Assembly (NCBI GenBank): GCA_020881915.1
Contig: JAJFPB010000013.1
Span: 310,001-374,000 of the forward strand
Length of the DNA: 64,000 nt
DNA from: Paramyrothecium sp. XJ0827
Lineage: Eukaryota > Ascomycota > Sordariomycetes > Hypocreales > Stachybotryaceae
Reading direction: 5' to 3'
A program made the translations under genes and the position numbers. Shown in pieces: positions 51,193 to 62,465 of the stretch (the stretch's first letter is position 1; each line of letters starts with the position of its first letter). Below the pieces are notes generated by a model. That model had not been told where the DNA came from and did not search any database. It saw only the letters and a list, made by a program, of their open reading frames with translations.

Positions 51193-52623
51193 TCAAATTT
51201 TGATCCAGAAGCCCTTGAGTTCTTTCCTCCTCTTAACCTCACGTGCGGCAACCAGTACTACAAAGCTGGCTATCATGCAGGATCCCGCAAACATCTGTGC
51301 TCCGAGATAGCCACCTTTGCCACTCACCAACACGCCTGAGAGCGGAGGGCCTATGAGGGCTCCGAAACCAATCACGGTATTGAGCATTCCCAACAGAGCT
51401 CCTTGCTTTGCAGGATCAAAAACCACACTCGCCAGTGCTGAAGGCGCAAGACTCTGCACACCACCCATGCAGAGACTGAAGAAAACAGTCCATACATATA
51501 ACCTTGTTGTGCTTGTCACGCCAGACCACGTGTATATAGCTACTGCAGTCAATGCCACATGAACCATAAACATATTTAACGACCCCATCTTTAAAGCGGT
51601 TATGCTGGGAAACAGACGGCCGATTATGCCCGCACCGTTCAACACCAAAATAAGATTTAGCGAGTCTTGATACGTCAATCCCTGGATGCTTCGTGCGTAT
51701 GAACCCAGGAAAAAGAAGGGGAAGAATACCCCTATATAGGTCTATATCGTAAGAGTTAATCGCCGCTGCTTAGTACGGTGGCTGCGTCTCTCAGGAGTGA
51801 ACTACAGCTCCATGCCAGGTTTGGTACTTACCAGGAATGAGCCAACTGCAAAGAGCGTATACTCAAGCTTCCGGAAAGTGCGCCACTCAATCATGGGCGC
51901 CTTCGTACTCTTGGCAATTCTTCCGGGCTTTACCGTCGCTAGCGCCAATGCCAAAGTGACCAACTGTACGAATCCAATGACTCTTGTTGTCCAGCCGAAA
52001 CCAATCGTCGGCAACAGCGTTCTGACAATGCTGGGAAAGACAAGTCCGCCCACCGTGCTTCCAGAGGCCGCAATGGCCGTGGCGAGAGCTCTCTTGGTGG
52101 TAAAGTAGGTTGATATGACTGTCATGGATGGTGTGAATACCAAACCGTTGCCTAGCCCGCAGCATAGACCCTGAGCCAGGAACAGTTGCCAGTATGTCGT
52201 CGAGACCGATGTCGTGAATGTACCGAGCAGAATCAGAACAGATCCCGCAATCACTGTGGCCCTAAAGTGACCTGCATCGGTAAGCGCACCAGCTGCGGTG
52301 TGCCCATGAAGAATAAAAGAAAGACTTCGAAAGAGCCTATCCAAGCAATGTCGGAGGACGAACGGTCTAGAGTCGTGGTATAATACAGCTGGAAAACGCC
52401 GAACGAAGTGAAAACACCCTAGCTCTGATTAATTGCCGGCTTCCATGTGCGTAGCAATCATACCATACCATGTATTCATTATGATGAAGAATCCAGAAAC
52501 AACTAGTTATCTGTTAATTGTTATCGATGCAGCGAAATACCAGGGTTACTTACCAGACATCCATGCCCAAAAGCCACCGTCGGGTGCCATGATTACTGAT
52601 GTAGGAGTGGTTTCCTGTGGCAT
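51193..52623 (-). CDS. MFS transporter, monocarboxylate-porter type, probably damaged
   Basis: A plasma-membrane carrier of the fungal MCH/MCT-like family. Leftward: the start MPQETTPTSVIMAPDGGFWA (family hallmark PDGGFWAW), GFFIIMNTW, SFGVFQLYYTTTLDRSSSDI and AWIGSFEVFLLFFMGT. LTDAGHFRATVIAGSVLILL, LAQGLCCGLGNGLVFTPSM, STYFTTKRALATAIAASGST and YIGVFFPFFFLGSYAR follow, then six C-terminal helices to 51193. The intron 51831-51742 (90 nt) is clear; two 5' introns near 52430-52555 are implied but not resolved. Two extra bases at about 52300 shift the frame between FFMGT and LTDAGHFR, so this copy may be a pseudogene or contain a sequence error. Confidence 0.75.
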
Positions 52624-53520
52624 ATTGTCGGCCTCCTTGAATACGCCAAGGGTTCAGACTGAACTACTTTGGGGAGTGTTATCGTCTTCGAGGTCATCAT
52701 ATTTCGTCTTCGGTATTGAAATCACCAGATCGAGGAGGAAGATCAGCGATGACCAGAGAAAAAGTCAAAGCGTTAACAACTTTTTGACGTTCGAAAGAAC
52801 AGTCAGAATGCATTCTTAACAAATACATGAACGCAGAATAGGCATAGAGGAAGCTATTTATGTAAAAAGAGACGCGCTCTAGTAAGAGTGCCTAATGTCA
52901 TTGCCCAAAAAAAACCCCCCCCAAAAAACCCCTTTGCCTTCTTTGTTTGCATACGCCTAGCAATATGTATACATTAATAAGCCTCAGAAACAAGCAGCTT
53001 GCACGCACTTACCATACCCACGTCTGCACAATCGCCACAATGGTGTAAGCGAGATTATTGAGGAGCTACTCACGCCGATGGAGGGAATTTTAGCGCCACC
53101 ATGGACGCTACAACATGAGGCAACGCACTAAGCTGAATACGGTGACATAACCCGTGAGCCACTCAGAGATCTTGATGGTGAGGATCCTTGGAAAGGTCCT
53201 TGCAACATGGGATTACAAAAGATTGCCGTGGTTGATCAGCAACATGTCATCATTATTTCAATCGCGTTCCGTAATGCATTCTTGCGTAAGCATGTTCGTT
53301 CCATTTGTAAGATTTGCAAATTTCATGACCGAAAATGCGGGCATGATTGTTCTGTGCGGGTACAAATGAACATCCATCAACGATTATATATATGCTTTGC
53401 CGGATCTTTGGCTGTTCTTAACTCACTTGTTCATTCTACGAGGCTAGTTGTCACCAACCATCTTAACAATCTCCATATTATCCTAATTCTTCTCGCCTCA
53501 CCGAAGAGTAGCCTCCAATC
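52624..53520. other. Divergent intergenic region
   Basis: It lies between the leftward MFS gene and the rightward hydrolase gene, so it should contain both promoters. An A/C-rich low-complexity run (AAAAAAAACCCCCCCC-like) is at about 52906-52932. No coding region is supported. Confidence 0.5.
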
Positions 53521-54339
53521 ATGGCTAGTTCCGGTTCAAACAGCATCGTGAGCGTCACCTTTATTGGGACTGCCACTGCCATCATCGATATCGCCGGAGT
53601 CAAGTTCTTGACCGATCCCTTCTTCTCGCCGGCGGGCACATCTTTCGAATATGCGCCACATGTCATCCTCAGAAACGCTCACAACCCCGCTCTCGATATG
53701 AAGGATCTACCACCCATTGATGCCGTCCTGCTTAGCCATGAGGATCATTGGGATAACCTGGACGCTCTCGGACGCCAGCTTCTTGACGGACGATATGTTT
53801 TCACCACAGTGGATGGCGCGAAGAACTTGGCTCCTCGGCCAGGCGTCCGTGGCATGCGTCCTTGGGAAGAGACGTTTACCGGTATCACCTTGGGCGGCAA
53901 GACATTCCAAATCGTGGCTACTCCTTGCGTTCATGTTCCGGGTGGCGAGTGCACTGGCTTCATTGTCACGACGGAGTTGTTGGGTCATGCCGCCGACGGC
54001 CGTCCAAACGCTGTGTACTTTACTGGCGATACCGTTTACATGCCAGAGCTTTCTCGAATGGCTGAGAAATTCCACATTGTGGCCGCCATCATGAACACTG
54101 GCGAAGCTAAAGGTGCAATAGAGCCCCCGCCAGCCCCGCCGATCCAGATAACGATGGGTGGCGAGCAGGCTGCTCGTTTGTATCGGGACATCAAGGCGGA
54201 CTGGATTGTCCCTATGCATTTTGATGAATGGGAACATTTCACTCAGCACAAAGATGACCTCGCCAAGACGTTCGAAGAGGAAGGTGTTATAGACAAGGTT
54301 ATCTGGTTGGTTCCCGGAAAGCCGGTTAGGATACTGTAA
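53521..54339 (+). CDS. Metallo-beta-lactamase-fold hydrolase (UlaG/Lactamase_B_2-like)
   Basis: An intact single-exon gene of 272 residues. Strand-rich start VTFIGTATAIIDIAGVKFLT, DPFFSPAG, then the metal site LLSHEDHWDNLDALGRQLL (His-X3-His-X-Asp), a further His in TPCVHVPGGE, Asp in YFTGDTVYMPEL and a final His in WIVPMHFDEWEHF. This pattern is the two-metal hydrolase centre. The Gly-Thr-Ala start instead of Gly-His-Ala is noticeable. No signal peptide, so probably cytosolic. The substrate is unknown. Its neighbours are an MFS transporter and a Zn2Cys6 regulator, a combination common in small fungal catabolic or secondary-metabolite loci. Confidence 0.88.
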   Translation: MASSGSNSIVSVTFIGTATAIIDIAGVKFLTDPFFSPAGTSFEYAPHVILRNAHNPALDMKDLPPIDAVLLSHEDHWDNLDALGRQLLDGRYVFTTVDGAKNLAPRPGVRGMRPWEETFTGITLGGKTFQIVATPCVHVPGGECTGFIVTTELLGHAADGRPNAVYFTGDTVYMPELSRMAEKFHIVAAIMNTGEAKGAIEPPPAPPIQITMGGEQAARLYRDIKADWIVPMHFDEWEHFTQHKDDLAKTFEEEGVIDKVIWLVPGKPVRIL

Positions 54340-54614
54340 GCACTGTTCGGAGCTTGCGCCATGTGAGCAAGTGGAAGCATAAGGGTTGAACAGTACTTCT
54401 TCACGCAGTCTCCCAGTATCTGAATTGCAAGCCAAAGTGCAGTACTAGATCTGGTTCGCAGATTTGCTGTTGGATCGATGCAAGACGCAAAAGTTTCGCC
54501 GTTTGGATTATTAGAGTCGGTAGCTCAATTTTCTGCATTATGGATAGATTTATAGATTTTGTCATCCCAATACCGAGTAGTACGTCGCCTGGAAATCCAC
54601 TGCCATATCCAAGC

Positions 54615-57600
54615 TCAAGATTCAATTGTATGCTCAATCAAAAACTCATACCCCCTAGATCGCAATGTCTGGACCACACGTTGTTGCCAAGCATACAGGT
54701 CGTCATTATACGTCCCTTCTTTCTTGATGAAATCGCGTACCACACAAAGAGGCATGATGGTGGACGCAGCACCGGACAGCTTGAATTCTTCAGAAACCAG
54801 ATAATCCATACTCCGGAGGATCAAAGACGATAGGTGAACTACCATATCGACAGAGACCGACGTTAGATGACGAGGCATTATCTGAGCGCCGAGTGAAGGA
54901 AAGCGTGACACCAGCTGTGTCATGCGATAAATGCAGAGAGTTCGCAATGCCCATAAATGGGTAAAGAAGTTTGCGCTTGTAATATTCGGGAACCTGATGT
55001 TTGTGCCAGTCTGGAGAGGATAGAGCGGGAGCCAGTCAATATCGCCGTCGCCATTTTTGACGGTTTCTTCCAGATCTAATAAGTTGTCAAGGAACTGTTC
55101 AAACTTAGGCAAAAGCAAGCAAGCCGAGGCATAAGAGCTCGTGGAGGGTGTTTTTAATAACTCGTCAACCTCGTTCAAGGCCGAGGATAGAGAACTGAGC
55201 TCTCTGAATAGGTTCTGCAGTGGTGCTGTGCCTGACTGGCTAAAAGGCACAGTAAGCCAACGCTCGTCGGCGAGGAATGTGTTCTCGCGCATCATTAGAG
55301 AATGAATGAACTGGGATAGCAATTAGACAGAGAAGCCGAGGAACATGAGTAGTACAGCTTACAAGAACTGGTTGAATGCCAGCGAATAACGTGTGTGCGA
55401 GTCCCGAACTGTATTGTTCAGGATTTTGAGACTGAAAGAAATCGTCTATGCCCTTTGCATGGATCGTCGTACCGATCGCCGATGACGGCAACAATACCTT
55501 CATCTCATCAGCCTGATATTCGCTTCAGTCCAATTCAGTTGGTTCTCAGTTACCTCTGACAGGAAAAGACATATTATAGCCGCCAATAGTATGTCTGAAT
55601 TGGAGGCGTTCCGGCTTTGCAGCCCAAGCCGTAGTGATGGGAGCGCCTGGGTATAGGCCGCAAGGGCATCCGAAATTGGAGCTATCCCGGCGTAGCCCTT
55701 CGACAACATTGATATGGCGAGAGTCTTGATGGAAGGCATCAAGAATCGTTCAGCATGTTGATTGCGAATGAGCCCTGGGAGTGCTTCCACCCATGCGCCG
55801 CACACCCGAGTTACTGCAATGCTGGGATTCTTCCGATCCTGACTTCGTGAGGCGGGACCCCGATAGGGAACGAAGTTTTGGATCACCAATGACACAATGT
55901 CAAGAATGGGCCAGGCGATTTGTGATGATGTGATACCCAGCCGAGCACACCGGCGGGTCCCTGCCTCAACTGCTTTTCCAAGGAATCCCGACGATCCATT
56001 CAAGGGTTGATGGGACAGCCCTTTAGTCTCCAGGTCTGAACAAGAAGCACGATGGCGGCGTTTGCAGGCCCTCGCGGTTGTCCGCCGCGGGCTACCTGTA
56101 ACAGGAGCTCGGAAAATCAGGTCATGCTGATAACCAGGACACGTTCGGCCTCGTAGGGCGCACTGGGAGCAGGCTGGGGTCTTGCCATCGCACTACAAAT
56201 TTAGGAAGCCATCAGCAGACAGCTTCAGATTGGCCCACGGGCAGGAGGATGAGCCTGCGCCGTGCGTCTCTTTGGTAACTGTTGGAGGTCACGTGTGTGG
56301 ACGATCAAGTCTGTGGCAAACTGTATATAAGCGGTGACTCTTCCACCTCTCATTGTGTAATAAGTAACCCGCAATCTTTCCATTTCAACAGGTTATGAGC
56401 CCGGACGGCTAAACTAAATCTAAAAAGCTGAGTCTCCTATCTAATCATCTATCCCTTACTCACAAGGACCTTACAGTCCCTTCCACTGCACTGGAGACTC
56501 AACAGTGACCTTGGATGCTGCCACGATCAGGATCCTTATCTTCCTGTCTCCTATACGAAAAACCCACCGCTTGATCATTACCAAGTATCACAACGGGGGT
56601 TGAGTTGTGGAACACCAACTTCACCATGGTTCCGTCCGCTTCACGCCGCTTCCGGCAGCTTCTCGCTGTTTCCGGCAGCTTCTCGCTGTTTCCGTCAATC
56701 TCCTCGCTGTTTCCGTCAGTTCCTCGCTGCTTGTGCCATACTTCTCGCTGGCCTTGATAGCCTGCCGCTGCTATCTGTGAAAAGGACAGGCTGGACCCCT
56801 TGTCTTACCTCTACTTTCGTCGAAAACAACTAAACAACGTCAACACATCACATTACAGTTTGGTACAAATTCACCTTCCTCTCTTTAAGGACAAAGACGC
56901 GGGGTTAGTCCTAAAATTAAGAACAAAGATTGTTTACAGAGGAAGGTGCTTTTGAACCGAACTGTACGTTACTCCAATATGTCAGAAGGTAAAGACTCGA
57001 GCCTAAGCGGAAACCTTTCCGGAGTTGCCAAACTCGAATCCTCTGGAGGCTGGATCAACTGGAACGAGGAAATTCGAGACCTACTGGCCCTGTCTGGCTA
57101 TGGCGATCTCCTGGAGAGAAAACGAGACCCACCGGTGCAAGGAAGTCTCTCGGAAGTCGACTTCGAAGAAAAGCTAGATGCTTGGCACCAGAGACAAGCT
57201 CGGGCGTGCGGGGCAGTCCGTTATCGACTTGGTTTCCGTCCCAAACAGGAAGTCCAAGGTCTCAATAACGTAGCCAACATCCTCAAAACGTTGGAGCAAC
57301 ACTTCAAACCCAAGGGCAGTAGTGTATTCCACGACCTCCAGCAAAGGCTTGATCGACTTACTCTGGACAACTGCGAAAACGTATCTGACTTCTCTCGGCA
57401 ATTACGGAAGGCCCGAGACCAAATCCTTCAACTAGACGAAACCAGTCAAATCGGAGAGCCACAACTGATGGATAAGTTCCTCAGTGGTCTTGGACCCAAG
57501 TATCATGTATTCCTCACTGCATTTCTTCAGAGCCATAGCCCGCTACCCGAACGGAATCTCGAGGGCATCATCATCAAAGCAGCTACTACTATTGAAGAAG

Positions 57601-60600
57601 CCACTAGAGCTGCCGAGCAGGAAGAACATAGCCAGCGGATGCAGCAACAGGACCAAGACGAAGAGGGAGTCAGGCATGCTGCCATGGTCGCTGCTATCAG
57701 GAGCAAAACCTCACGACCTGTAGCTACTGCAAGAAGCTTGGGCATACCTCAGATGCCTGCTGGTTACTTCACCCAGAGCTTAAGAAACGCTTGAACGATA
57801 GGCGATACAGAAGAAAGCAGCGCCAAGATCACCCAAGGACCAGTAATCGAGCCAGAAATGCGGACCAAGACGAAGTTACGAATGCTCTCGCCATCCATGC
57901 AGAGCCTGTCATACAGCTCATGGCATACCAGGGCCAAGGGTTGAGTGATTTGCTCGAGCAAGTGCATGTGCTGGATAGCGGAGCTTCGATGCACACCTTT
58001 TGCAAAAGGGATAACTTCAGTACCCTTCGCCCCTGGAGCGGCGGACAGACGGTTGGAATCGGCGAGGCACAAATCACCCCTCAGGGACTGGGAAACTATA
58101 TCCTACGGCTAAAAGGACTTGGTGGCCCGCGACAACTAGCTCTCGAAAACTCAGTATACTCCCCAGAAGGACGTGTCAACCTTGTTTCGATATCTGCTTT
58201 AACAAGGAAGGGGGCAAAGATCTCTTTCGACAACAACCAAGCCACGGTGGTGCATGACAACCGAGTAGTCCTGACAGCAACTGTACGATCAGGGATCTAC
58301 GTTGTGGACCAACCAGATGAAGCAATCAACGCTGCCTTGGCGTCACTGGCTATTAGCGACCCCGAACTTCAAATATGGCATGAAAGACTCGGCCATCTGA
58401 GCGAGAACGGAATCAAAGCCCTGAAGGGAATGGCACACGGCATTCACCCGATTCAACGCGGCCGAAACTGCGAACCATGTATAGTTGGGAAACAGAAAGA
58501 GCGACCACACCGAAAGTCAATCCGCAAAGGAACGTATCCGTTAGAATGCGTCCATGCAGACATTGCAGGACCCTTTCCCGACAGAGCATATAACGGCTCG
58601 CGATATTGGATTGTCTTCGTGGACGACTTTACCTGCATGGGCTGGGCATACGCAGTCAAGGAAAAGTCCGAGTTCACGAGACATTTCAAACACCTCCTCG
58701 ACACATACGAGAAACCGGAACGTCGATGCCATTACCTCCACGTCGACCAGGGTGGCGAAAACCGCAGTGACCAGCTATGCACCTTTTGCGATAACAAGGG
58801 CATCATGATTCGCTATACCGCGACCGATCAGCATGAGCAGAACGGGGTTGCGGAGGCCTTCAATCGAGTGCTTCAGGAGAAGGTTACTCCCACACTCGAG
58901 CGATCAAACTTGCCGCGAAACCTTTGGCCCTATATCCTCTACGCGGCTGTGTACGTACGGAATAGGAGCCCCAGCAAGGTCCTTAACAAGACCCCCTATG
59001 AGGCATGGTTCGGAGACAAACCAGACCTCTCTCACATCCGTGTTCTTGGCGGAAATGGCTGGGCAGTATTGCCACCCGCCAAGAGACAAAAACTGCGTGA
59101 GAAGACGATTCAATGTCGACTTCTTGGATATCAAGGCTCTAGTAACTACATCGTTATGGACGACAAGAATCGAGTCTTCATCGCCAACAACGTCATCTTC
59201 GACGAATCCAGCTTCCACAACACATCGGCGGGAACACCTATTGGATCAAAGAAAACGAGAAGCGAAGGTCCCACCTTGTATCCGGAAATAGAGCTTTCGC
59301 CCAAGAGGACAGCTCCGTCGCGACACGACATCACCCCACAGGTTGAGGAGACTACGTCGGAATATGAAGCAGAAACTATCCACATGCGAACATCTGAACC
59401 TCCCCTTGACCCAACCGAGGCGCCATACCGAGATGAAGAGTTCCGGGTCTCACAGAGATCGACCAAGGCAAAACTTCCTTCGAGGTACCTACTCCTAGGA
59501 ACCAATACCCTCACCAACCTCGTGTGCGCCCATGTCAATCTTGCGGCTTCCTTGGAAGACGAGGCGGAGCCCCGAACGATAAGGGAAGCCCGAGATTCCC
59601 TTCAGTGGGAGAACTGGTTCAAGGGAATGACTACCGAGATGGACTCCATTGAGGAGAACGAAGTCTACACCTTGACAAAGTTGCCACCGGACCGGAAGGC
59701 ACTGAGGGGCAAATGGGTGTTCAAACTCAAGAGGGGAGCCAATGGGGAAATCCTGCGATTCAAAGCACGCTACGTGGTCCGAGGCTTCGAGCAACAAGAA
59801 GGAATCGACTACAACGAGACATTCGCCTCAGTCGTTAAGCCCATGACATACAAGGCAATCTTTGCCATAGCCGCAGCGCTTGACCTCGAGCTCGAACAAA
59901 TGGACGTCAAAACTGCTTTTCTCTACGGGAATATCGACGAAGAGATCTACGATGGGCAGCCAGAGGGGTTCGACGACGGAACCGGAAGAGTTTGGAAACT
60001 GCGAAAGGCCTTATACGGGTTAAAGCAATGACCCAGAATATGGTACCAGACTCTCTCCTTGTTCCTCCAAGAGCAGGGATTCCAGCCTCTCGTTTCCGAC
60101 ATGGGCGTCTTCGTCAAAGGCCAAACCTACATCGCCGTTTACGTGGACGACCTGCTCATCGCAGGACCATCAAAGGGGGCCATCGAGATGATTAAACAAA
60201 GCCTCAACAAGCGGTTCAGCATGACAGACCTTGGGCCCTGCCATTTCTACCTAGGCATGTCTATTACTCGAAACCGCAGACAGCGGATACTGAGCCTGTC
60301 ACAAGAGGGGTACATTGAGAAAGTCCTGGAGGAATTCGGACTATGGGACTCCAAACCGACTGCGACCCCAGTGGCAACGGCGAAGCTAGAACCCGCGCTT
60401 GACGAGGACGAAGCCAACTCAGATCGCAAGCACTGGTACGCCAAAGCAATCGGGTGTCTGATGTACGCAATGCTCGGCACCAGACCAGACATTGCATTCG
60501 GCGTCTCGCTCTGCAGCCGTTATCTCGCTAAACCTACTAAGACTCACGAAGCCGCGGTGAAACGCATCATGAGGTACCTACGAGGAACCTGCGATTTCAA

Positions 60601-62124
60601 GCTCAAGTTCCAAGGAGACCTTCGCCCATTGACGGGATATACGGACTCTGACTGGGCCGGAGACACCGAGACTCGACGGTCCACTGCCGGGTATATCTTC
60701 AATATCGGCAGCGGTGCAATCAGCTGGGCTGCAAAGCGGCAGCAGTCGGTGGCCCTGTCTACTTGCGAGGCCGAATACATGGGGCAAACACAGGCAACTA
60801 AGGAGGCCATTTGGCTGCGGACCTTACTGCAAGAACTCTTGAGAGGTGTAGATGCCACAAACCAATTAGCTGCTACAATCATCTACGGCGATAATCAGGG
60901 TGCCATAGCGATGGCTAAGAACCCCAGTACCACTCCCGTACGAAGCACATTGCAATTCAAGAGCATTTTGTGCGAGAAAAGACGGCCAGCGGAGAGGTTG
61001 AGATGAAATATATCCCGACCGACAAACAAGTGGCTGATGGACTCACAAAAGCACTCCCCAAGGATCGTTTTCAGGTGTTCCGGAAGGCCCTGGGAGTTGT
61101 CGGACCGGATGAGTAAAGCTATTCGGGCCAGAAAGAGGATCCACGCTACGAGGCTTTGCGGTTTCTGAAACACATTCAACAGGTGTTACCCTGAGCCACT
61201 GCGCGAGGATCCAGGGAGTCTACTACCCCGATTACCATGTACAATGGCAGCTCGTCCAACTCACCTCAACAACCGCTAGAAGGTCAGTAAGTGACCCGGC
61301 CGCACTGGTTGCAATTCCCGACCAGACCAAGAAGATCTGGCAAAAGACGAACTCGAAGGCTCGGGGCTGTGTCAGCGGGCCAAAGCCGGGAAGGAAAGCT
61401 GCATGGGTTGCAAGTCCTGGACCAGGCCATGGAACCTTGGTACTGCGAGCAGCCGCAGTTATTGCCAACGAGCACCAGGGGCCCCAGGCTGCTAACACGG
61501 CCTGGCGCGCTACTAATACGGCGTAATGGATCTGGCAAAAGATGACTCGAAGGCTTCGGGGCTGTACAAGTGGACCGAAGCCGGGAAGGCCGCTGCCTGG
61601 GTTGCAATTCGGACCAGACCATGGACCTTGGTACTGCTAACAGCCGCAGTGATCGCCAACGGGCACCAAGGACAGATGCTGCTAACACGGCGCAATGGAT
61701 CTGGCAAAAGATGAGCTTCCGGCTTTGGGTGCGGTACTCAGTGGACTGAAGCCGTGAAGAGTAGATACCGAGGCGGGCTGCAGTGGGAGCCTTGTCCTAT
61801 CCAAGACAATATTCCCCACGAGCCCGGGACGGCATCGATATTTCCAGTAACACTCTTTCCTCTTTTCACCCACGAAGGTGTTTTAAGGTTTTAATGAGGT
61901 TGCTGAGAACTGGTAGACTGAGTACCACCGCCTTGCTCGAGTGGGAGTGTTGGAGGTCACGTGTGTGGACGATCAAGTCTGTGGCAAACTGTATATAAGC
62001 GGTGACTCTTCCACCTCTCATTGTGTAATAAGTAACCCGCAATCTTTCCATTTCAACAGTAACAACCTACAGCTATCTTTCGCGTCCTACAGCTATCACA
62101 CGTGGTAAGCTGTCGTACTTTCAT
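54615..62124 (-). CDS. Zn(II)2Cys6 transcription factor with a Copia element in intron 1
   Basis: Exon 1 (62124-62071) encodes MKVRQLTTCDSCRTRKIA, the first half of the zinc cluster. Intron 1 runs 62070-56193 (GTAGGT...TAG). Exon 2 starts at 56192 with CDGKTPACSQCALRGRTCPG, completing Cys-X2-Cys-X6-Cys-X6-Cys-X2-Cys-X6-Cys, and continues to 55363. Intron 2 is 55362-55311 and exon 3 is 55310-54615. The rest is the helical fungal transcription-factor body typical of regulators starting with an N-terminal cluster. Copia (56280-62058) and its duplication fill intron 1, which would be 94 nt without them. A frame break near 55505 in exon 2 (before EMKVLLPSSAIGTTI) is unresolved. Transcription through 5.9 kb of intron may lower expression. 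Confidence 0.82.
56275..56279. repeat. Target-site duplication of Copia (left)
   Basis: GTAAC, repeated at 62059-62063 directly after the 3' LTR. Confidence 0.92.
56280..56390 (+). repeat. 5' LTR of Copia (111 bp)
   Basis: Starts TGTTGGAGGTCACGTGTGTG and ends CATTTCAACA. A TATATAA box sits at 56324-56330. It is one of the shortest kinds of Copia LTR. Confidence 0.95.
56391..56404 (+). promoter_or_regulatory. Primer-binding site matching initiator tRNA-Met anticodon arm
   Basis: GGTTATGAGCCCGG directly follows the 5' LTR. GGTTATGAGCCC is the complement of GGGCUCAUAACC, the anticodon stem-loop of eukaryotic initiator tRNA-Met. Priming from an internally cleaved half tRNA, as in Drosophila copia, is inferred. 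Confidence 0.75.
56405..56978. other. Copia 5' leader
   Basis: A transcribed leader without a recognisable gene. A short tandem block around 56640-56740 (units of about 21-23 bp, CGCTGTTTCCGxCAG-like) lies in it. Confidence 0.6.
56979..61116 (+). pseudogene. Copia gag-pol (one stop codon, two frame breaks)
   Basis: Gag starts at ATG 56979 (MSEGKDSSLSGNLSG) with the UBN2/capsid-like core. The knuckle CSYCKKLGHTSDAC (57709-57750) is one frame back from gag and in frame with pol. Pol follows: protease LDSGASMHTF; GAG-pre-integrase WHERLGHLSENG and CEPCIVGK; integrase Asp in HADIAGPF, Asp in LHVDQGGENRSD and Glu in NGVAEAFNR; reverse transcriptase KARYVVRGFEQQEG ... IAVYVDDLLIAG; RNase H YTDSDWAGD. 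TGA at 60029-60031 interrupts KALYGLKQ|PRIWYQ. Near 60945 a shift separates the last part, HFVREKTASGEVEMKYIPTD, which ends at 61116. Whether the gag-pol step is programmed is unclear; no classical slippery heptamer is visible. Confidence 0.88.
61334..61790 (+). repeat. Diverged tandem repeats between pol and 3' LTR
   Basis: Three copies of a block beginning GATCTGGCAAAAGA start at 61334, 61529 and 61698 (spacing 195 and 169 bp). They share GAAGCCGGGAAGG, TTGGTACTG and GCTAACACGGC segments. No coding frame runs across them. Confidence 0.75.
61939..61947 (+). promoter_or_regulatory. Polypurine tract of Copia
   Basis: GAGTGGGAG directly precedes the 3' LTR, in the position of the plus-strand primer. 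Confidence 0.6.
61948..62058 (+). repeat. 3' LTR of Copia (111 bp)
   Basis: By eye identical along its length to 56280-56390; followed by the GTAAC duplication (62059-62063). Confidence 0.95.
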
Positions 62125-62448
62125 GCTTGCATGCCGTCTTGTCTCGGCAGCTCGGCCCTTGCGGTAAGGTCATGCCAAGAGGCTGGTGTTGTGCGAAGAC
62201 TTTTGGGCTTTGAAAGCAGCGAGCGTGCCTCTCGACGCGGAAATACTGTGTAATGAAAAAGGGCGTCATGGGACATCTCCACTTTTCCATGTTTGGATAT
62301 ATATTCCGCCAAGACTCCGTAGGCCCATAAAAAAGCTGCTTCGTCCTTGACGATTTAGATCACAGCAGCCTTTGCCAAACATGGTTAAGACTGGCTATTG
62401 TTGATATATTTTCCGCCTTCAGGCCGCTGAAGTCCCCACTAGGGACAC
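62125..62448. other. Upstream region of the Zn2Cys6 gene
   Basis: Promoter region of the leftward regulator between its ATG (62124) and the 3' tail of the LINE. I see no coding region. Confidence 0.5.
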
Positions 62449-62465
62449 AGATAGATAGATAGATA
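62449..62465. repeat. (AGAT)n tail of the LINE
   Basis: About four AGAT units on the plus strand, which is (TATC)n on the element's coding strand, mark its 3' end. Confidence 0.85.

Larger units (their letters stand above)
56280..62058 (+). mobile_element. Full-length Copia (Ty1-type) retrotransposon
   Basis: An element of 5779 bp with two 111-bp LTRs that look identical, a 5-bp GTAAC duplication, a primer-binding site right after the 5' LTR, gag and pol in Copia order (integrase before reverse transcriptase), and a purine-rich tract before the 3' LTR. It lies antisense to the host regulator, inside its first intron. Identical LTRs point to recent insertion, yet pol carries a nonsense codon and frameshifts. 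Confidence 0.95.

Noticed and set aside
57680..57720. Programmed -1 frameshift signal between gag and pol
   Set aside because: No heptamer of the X-XXY-YYZ type is present in the gag frame, and a simple base loss explains it equally well.
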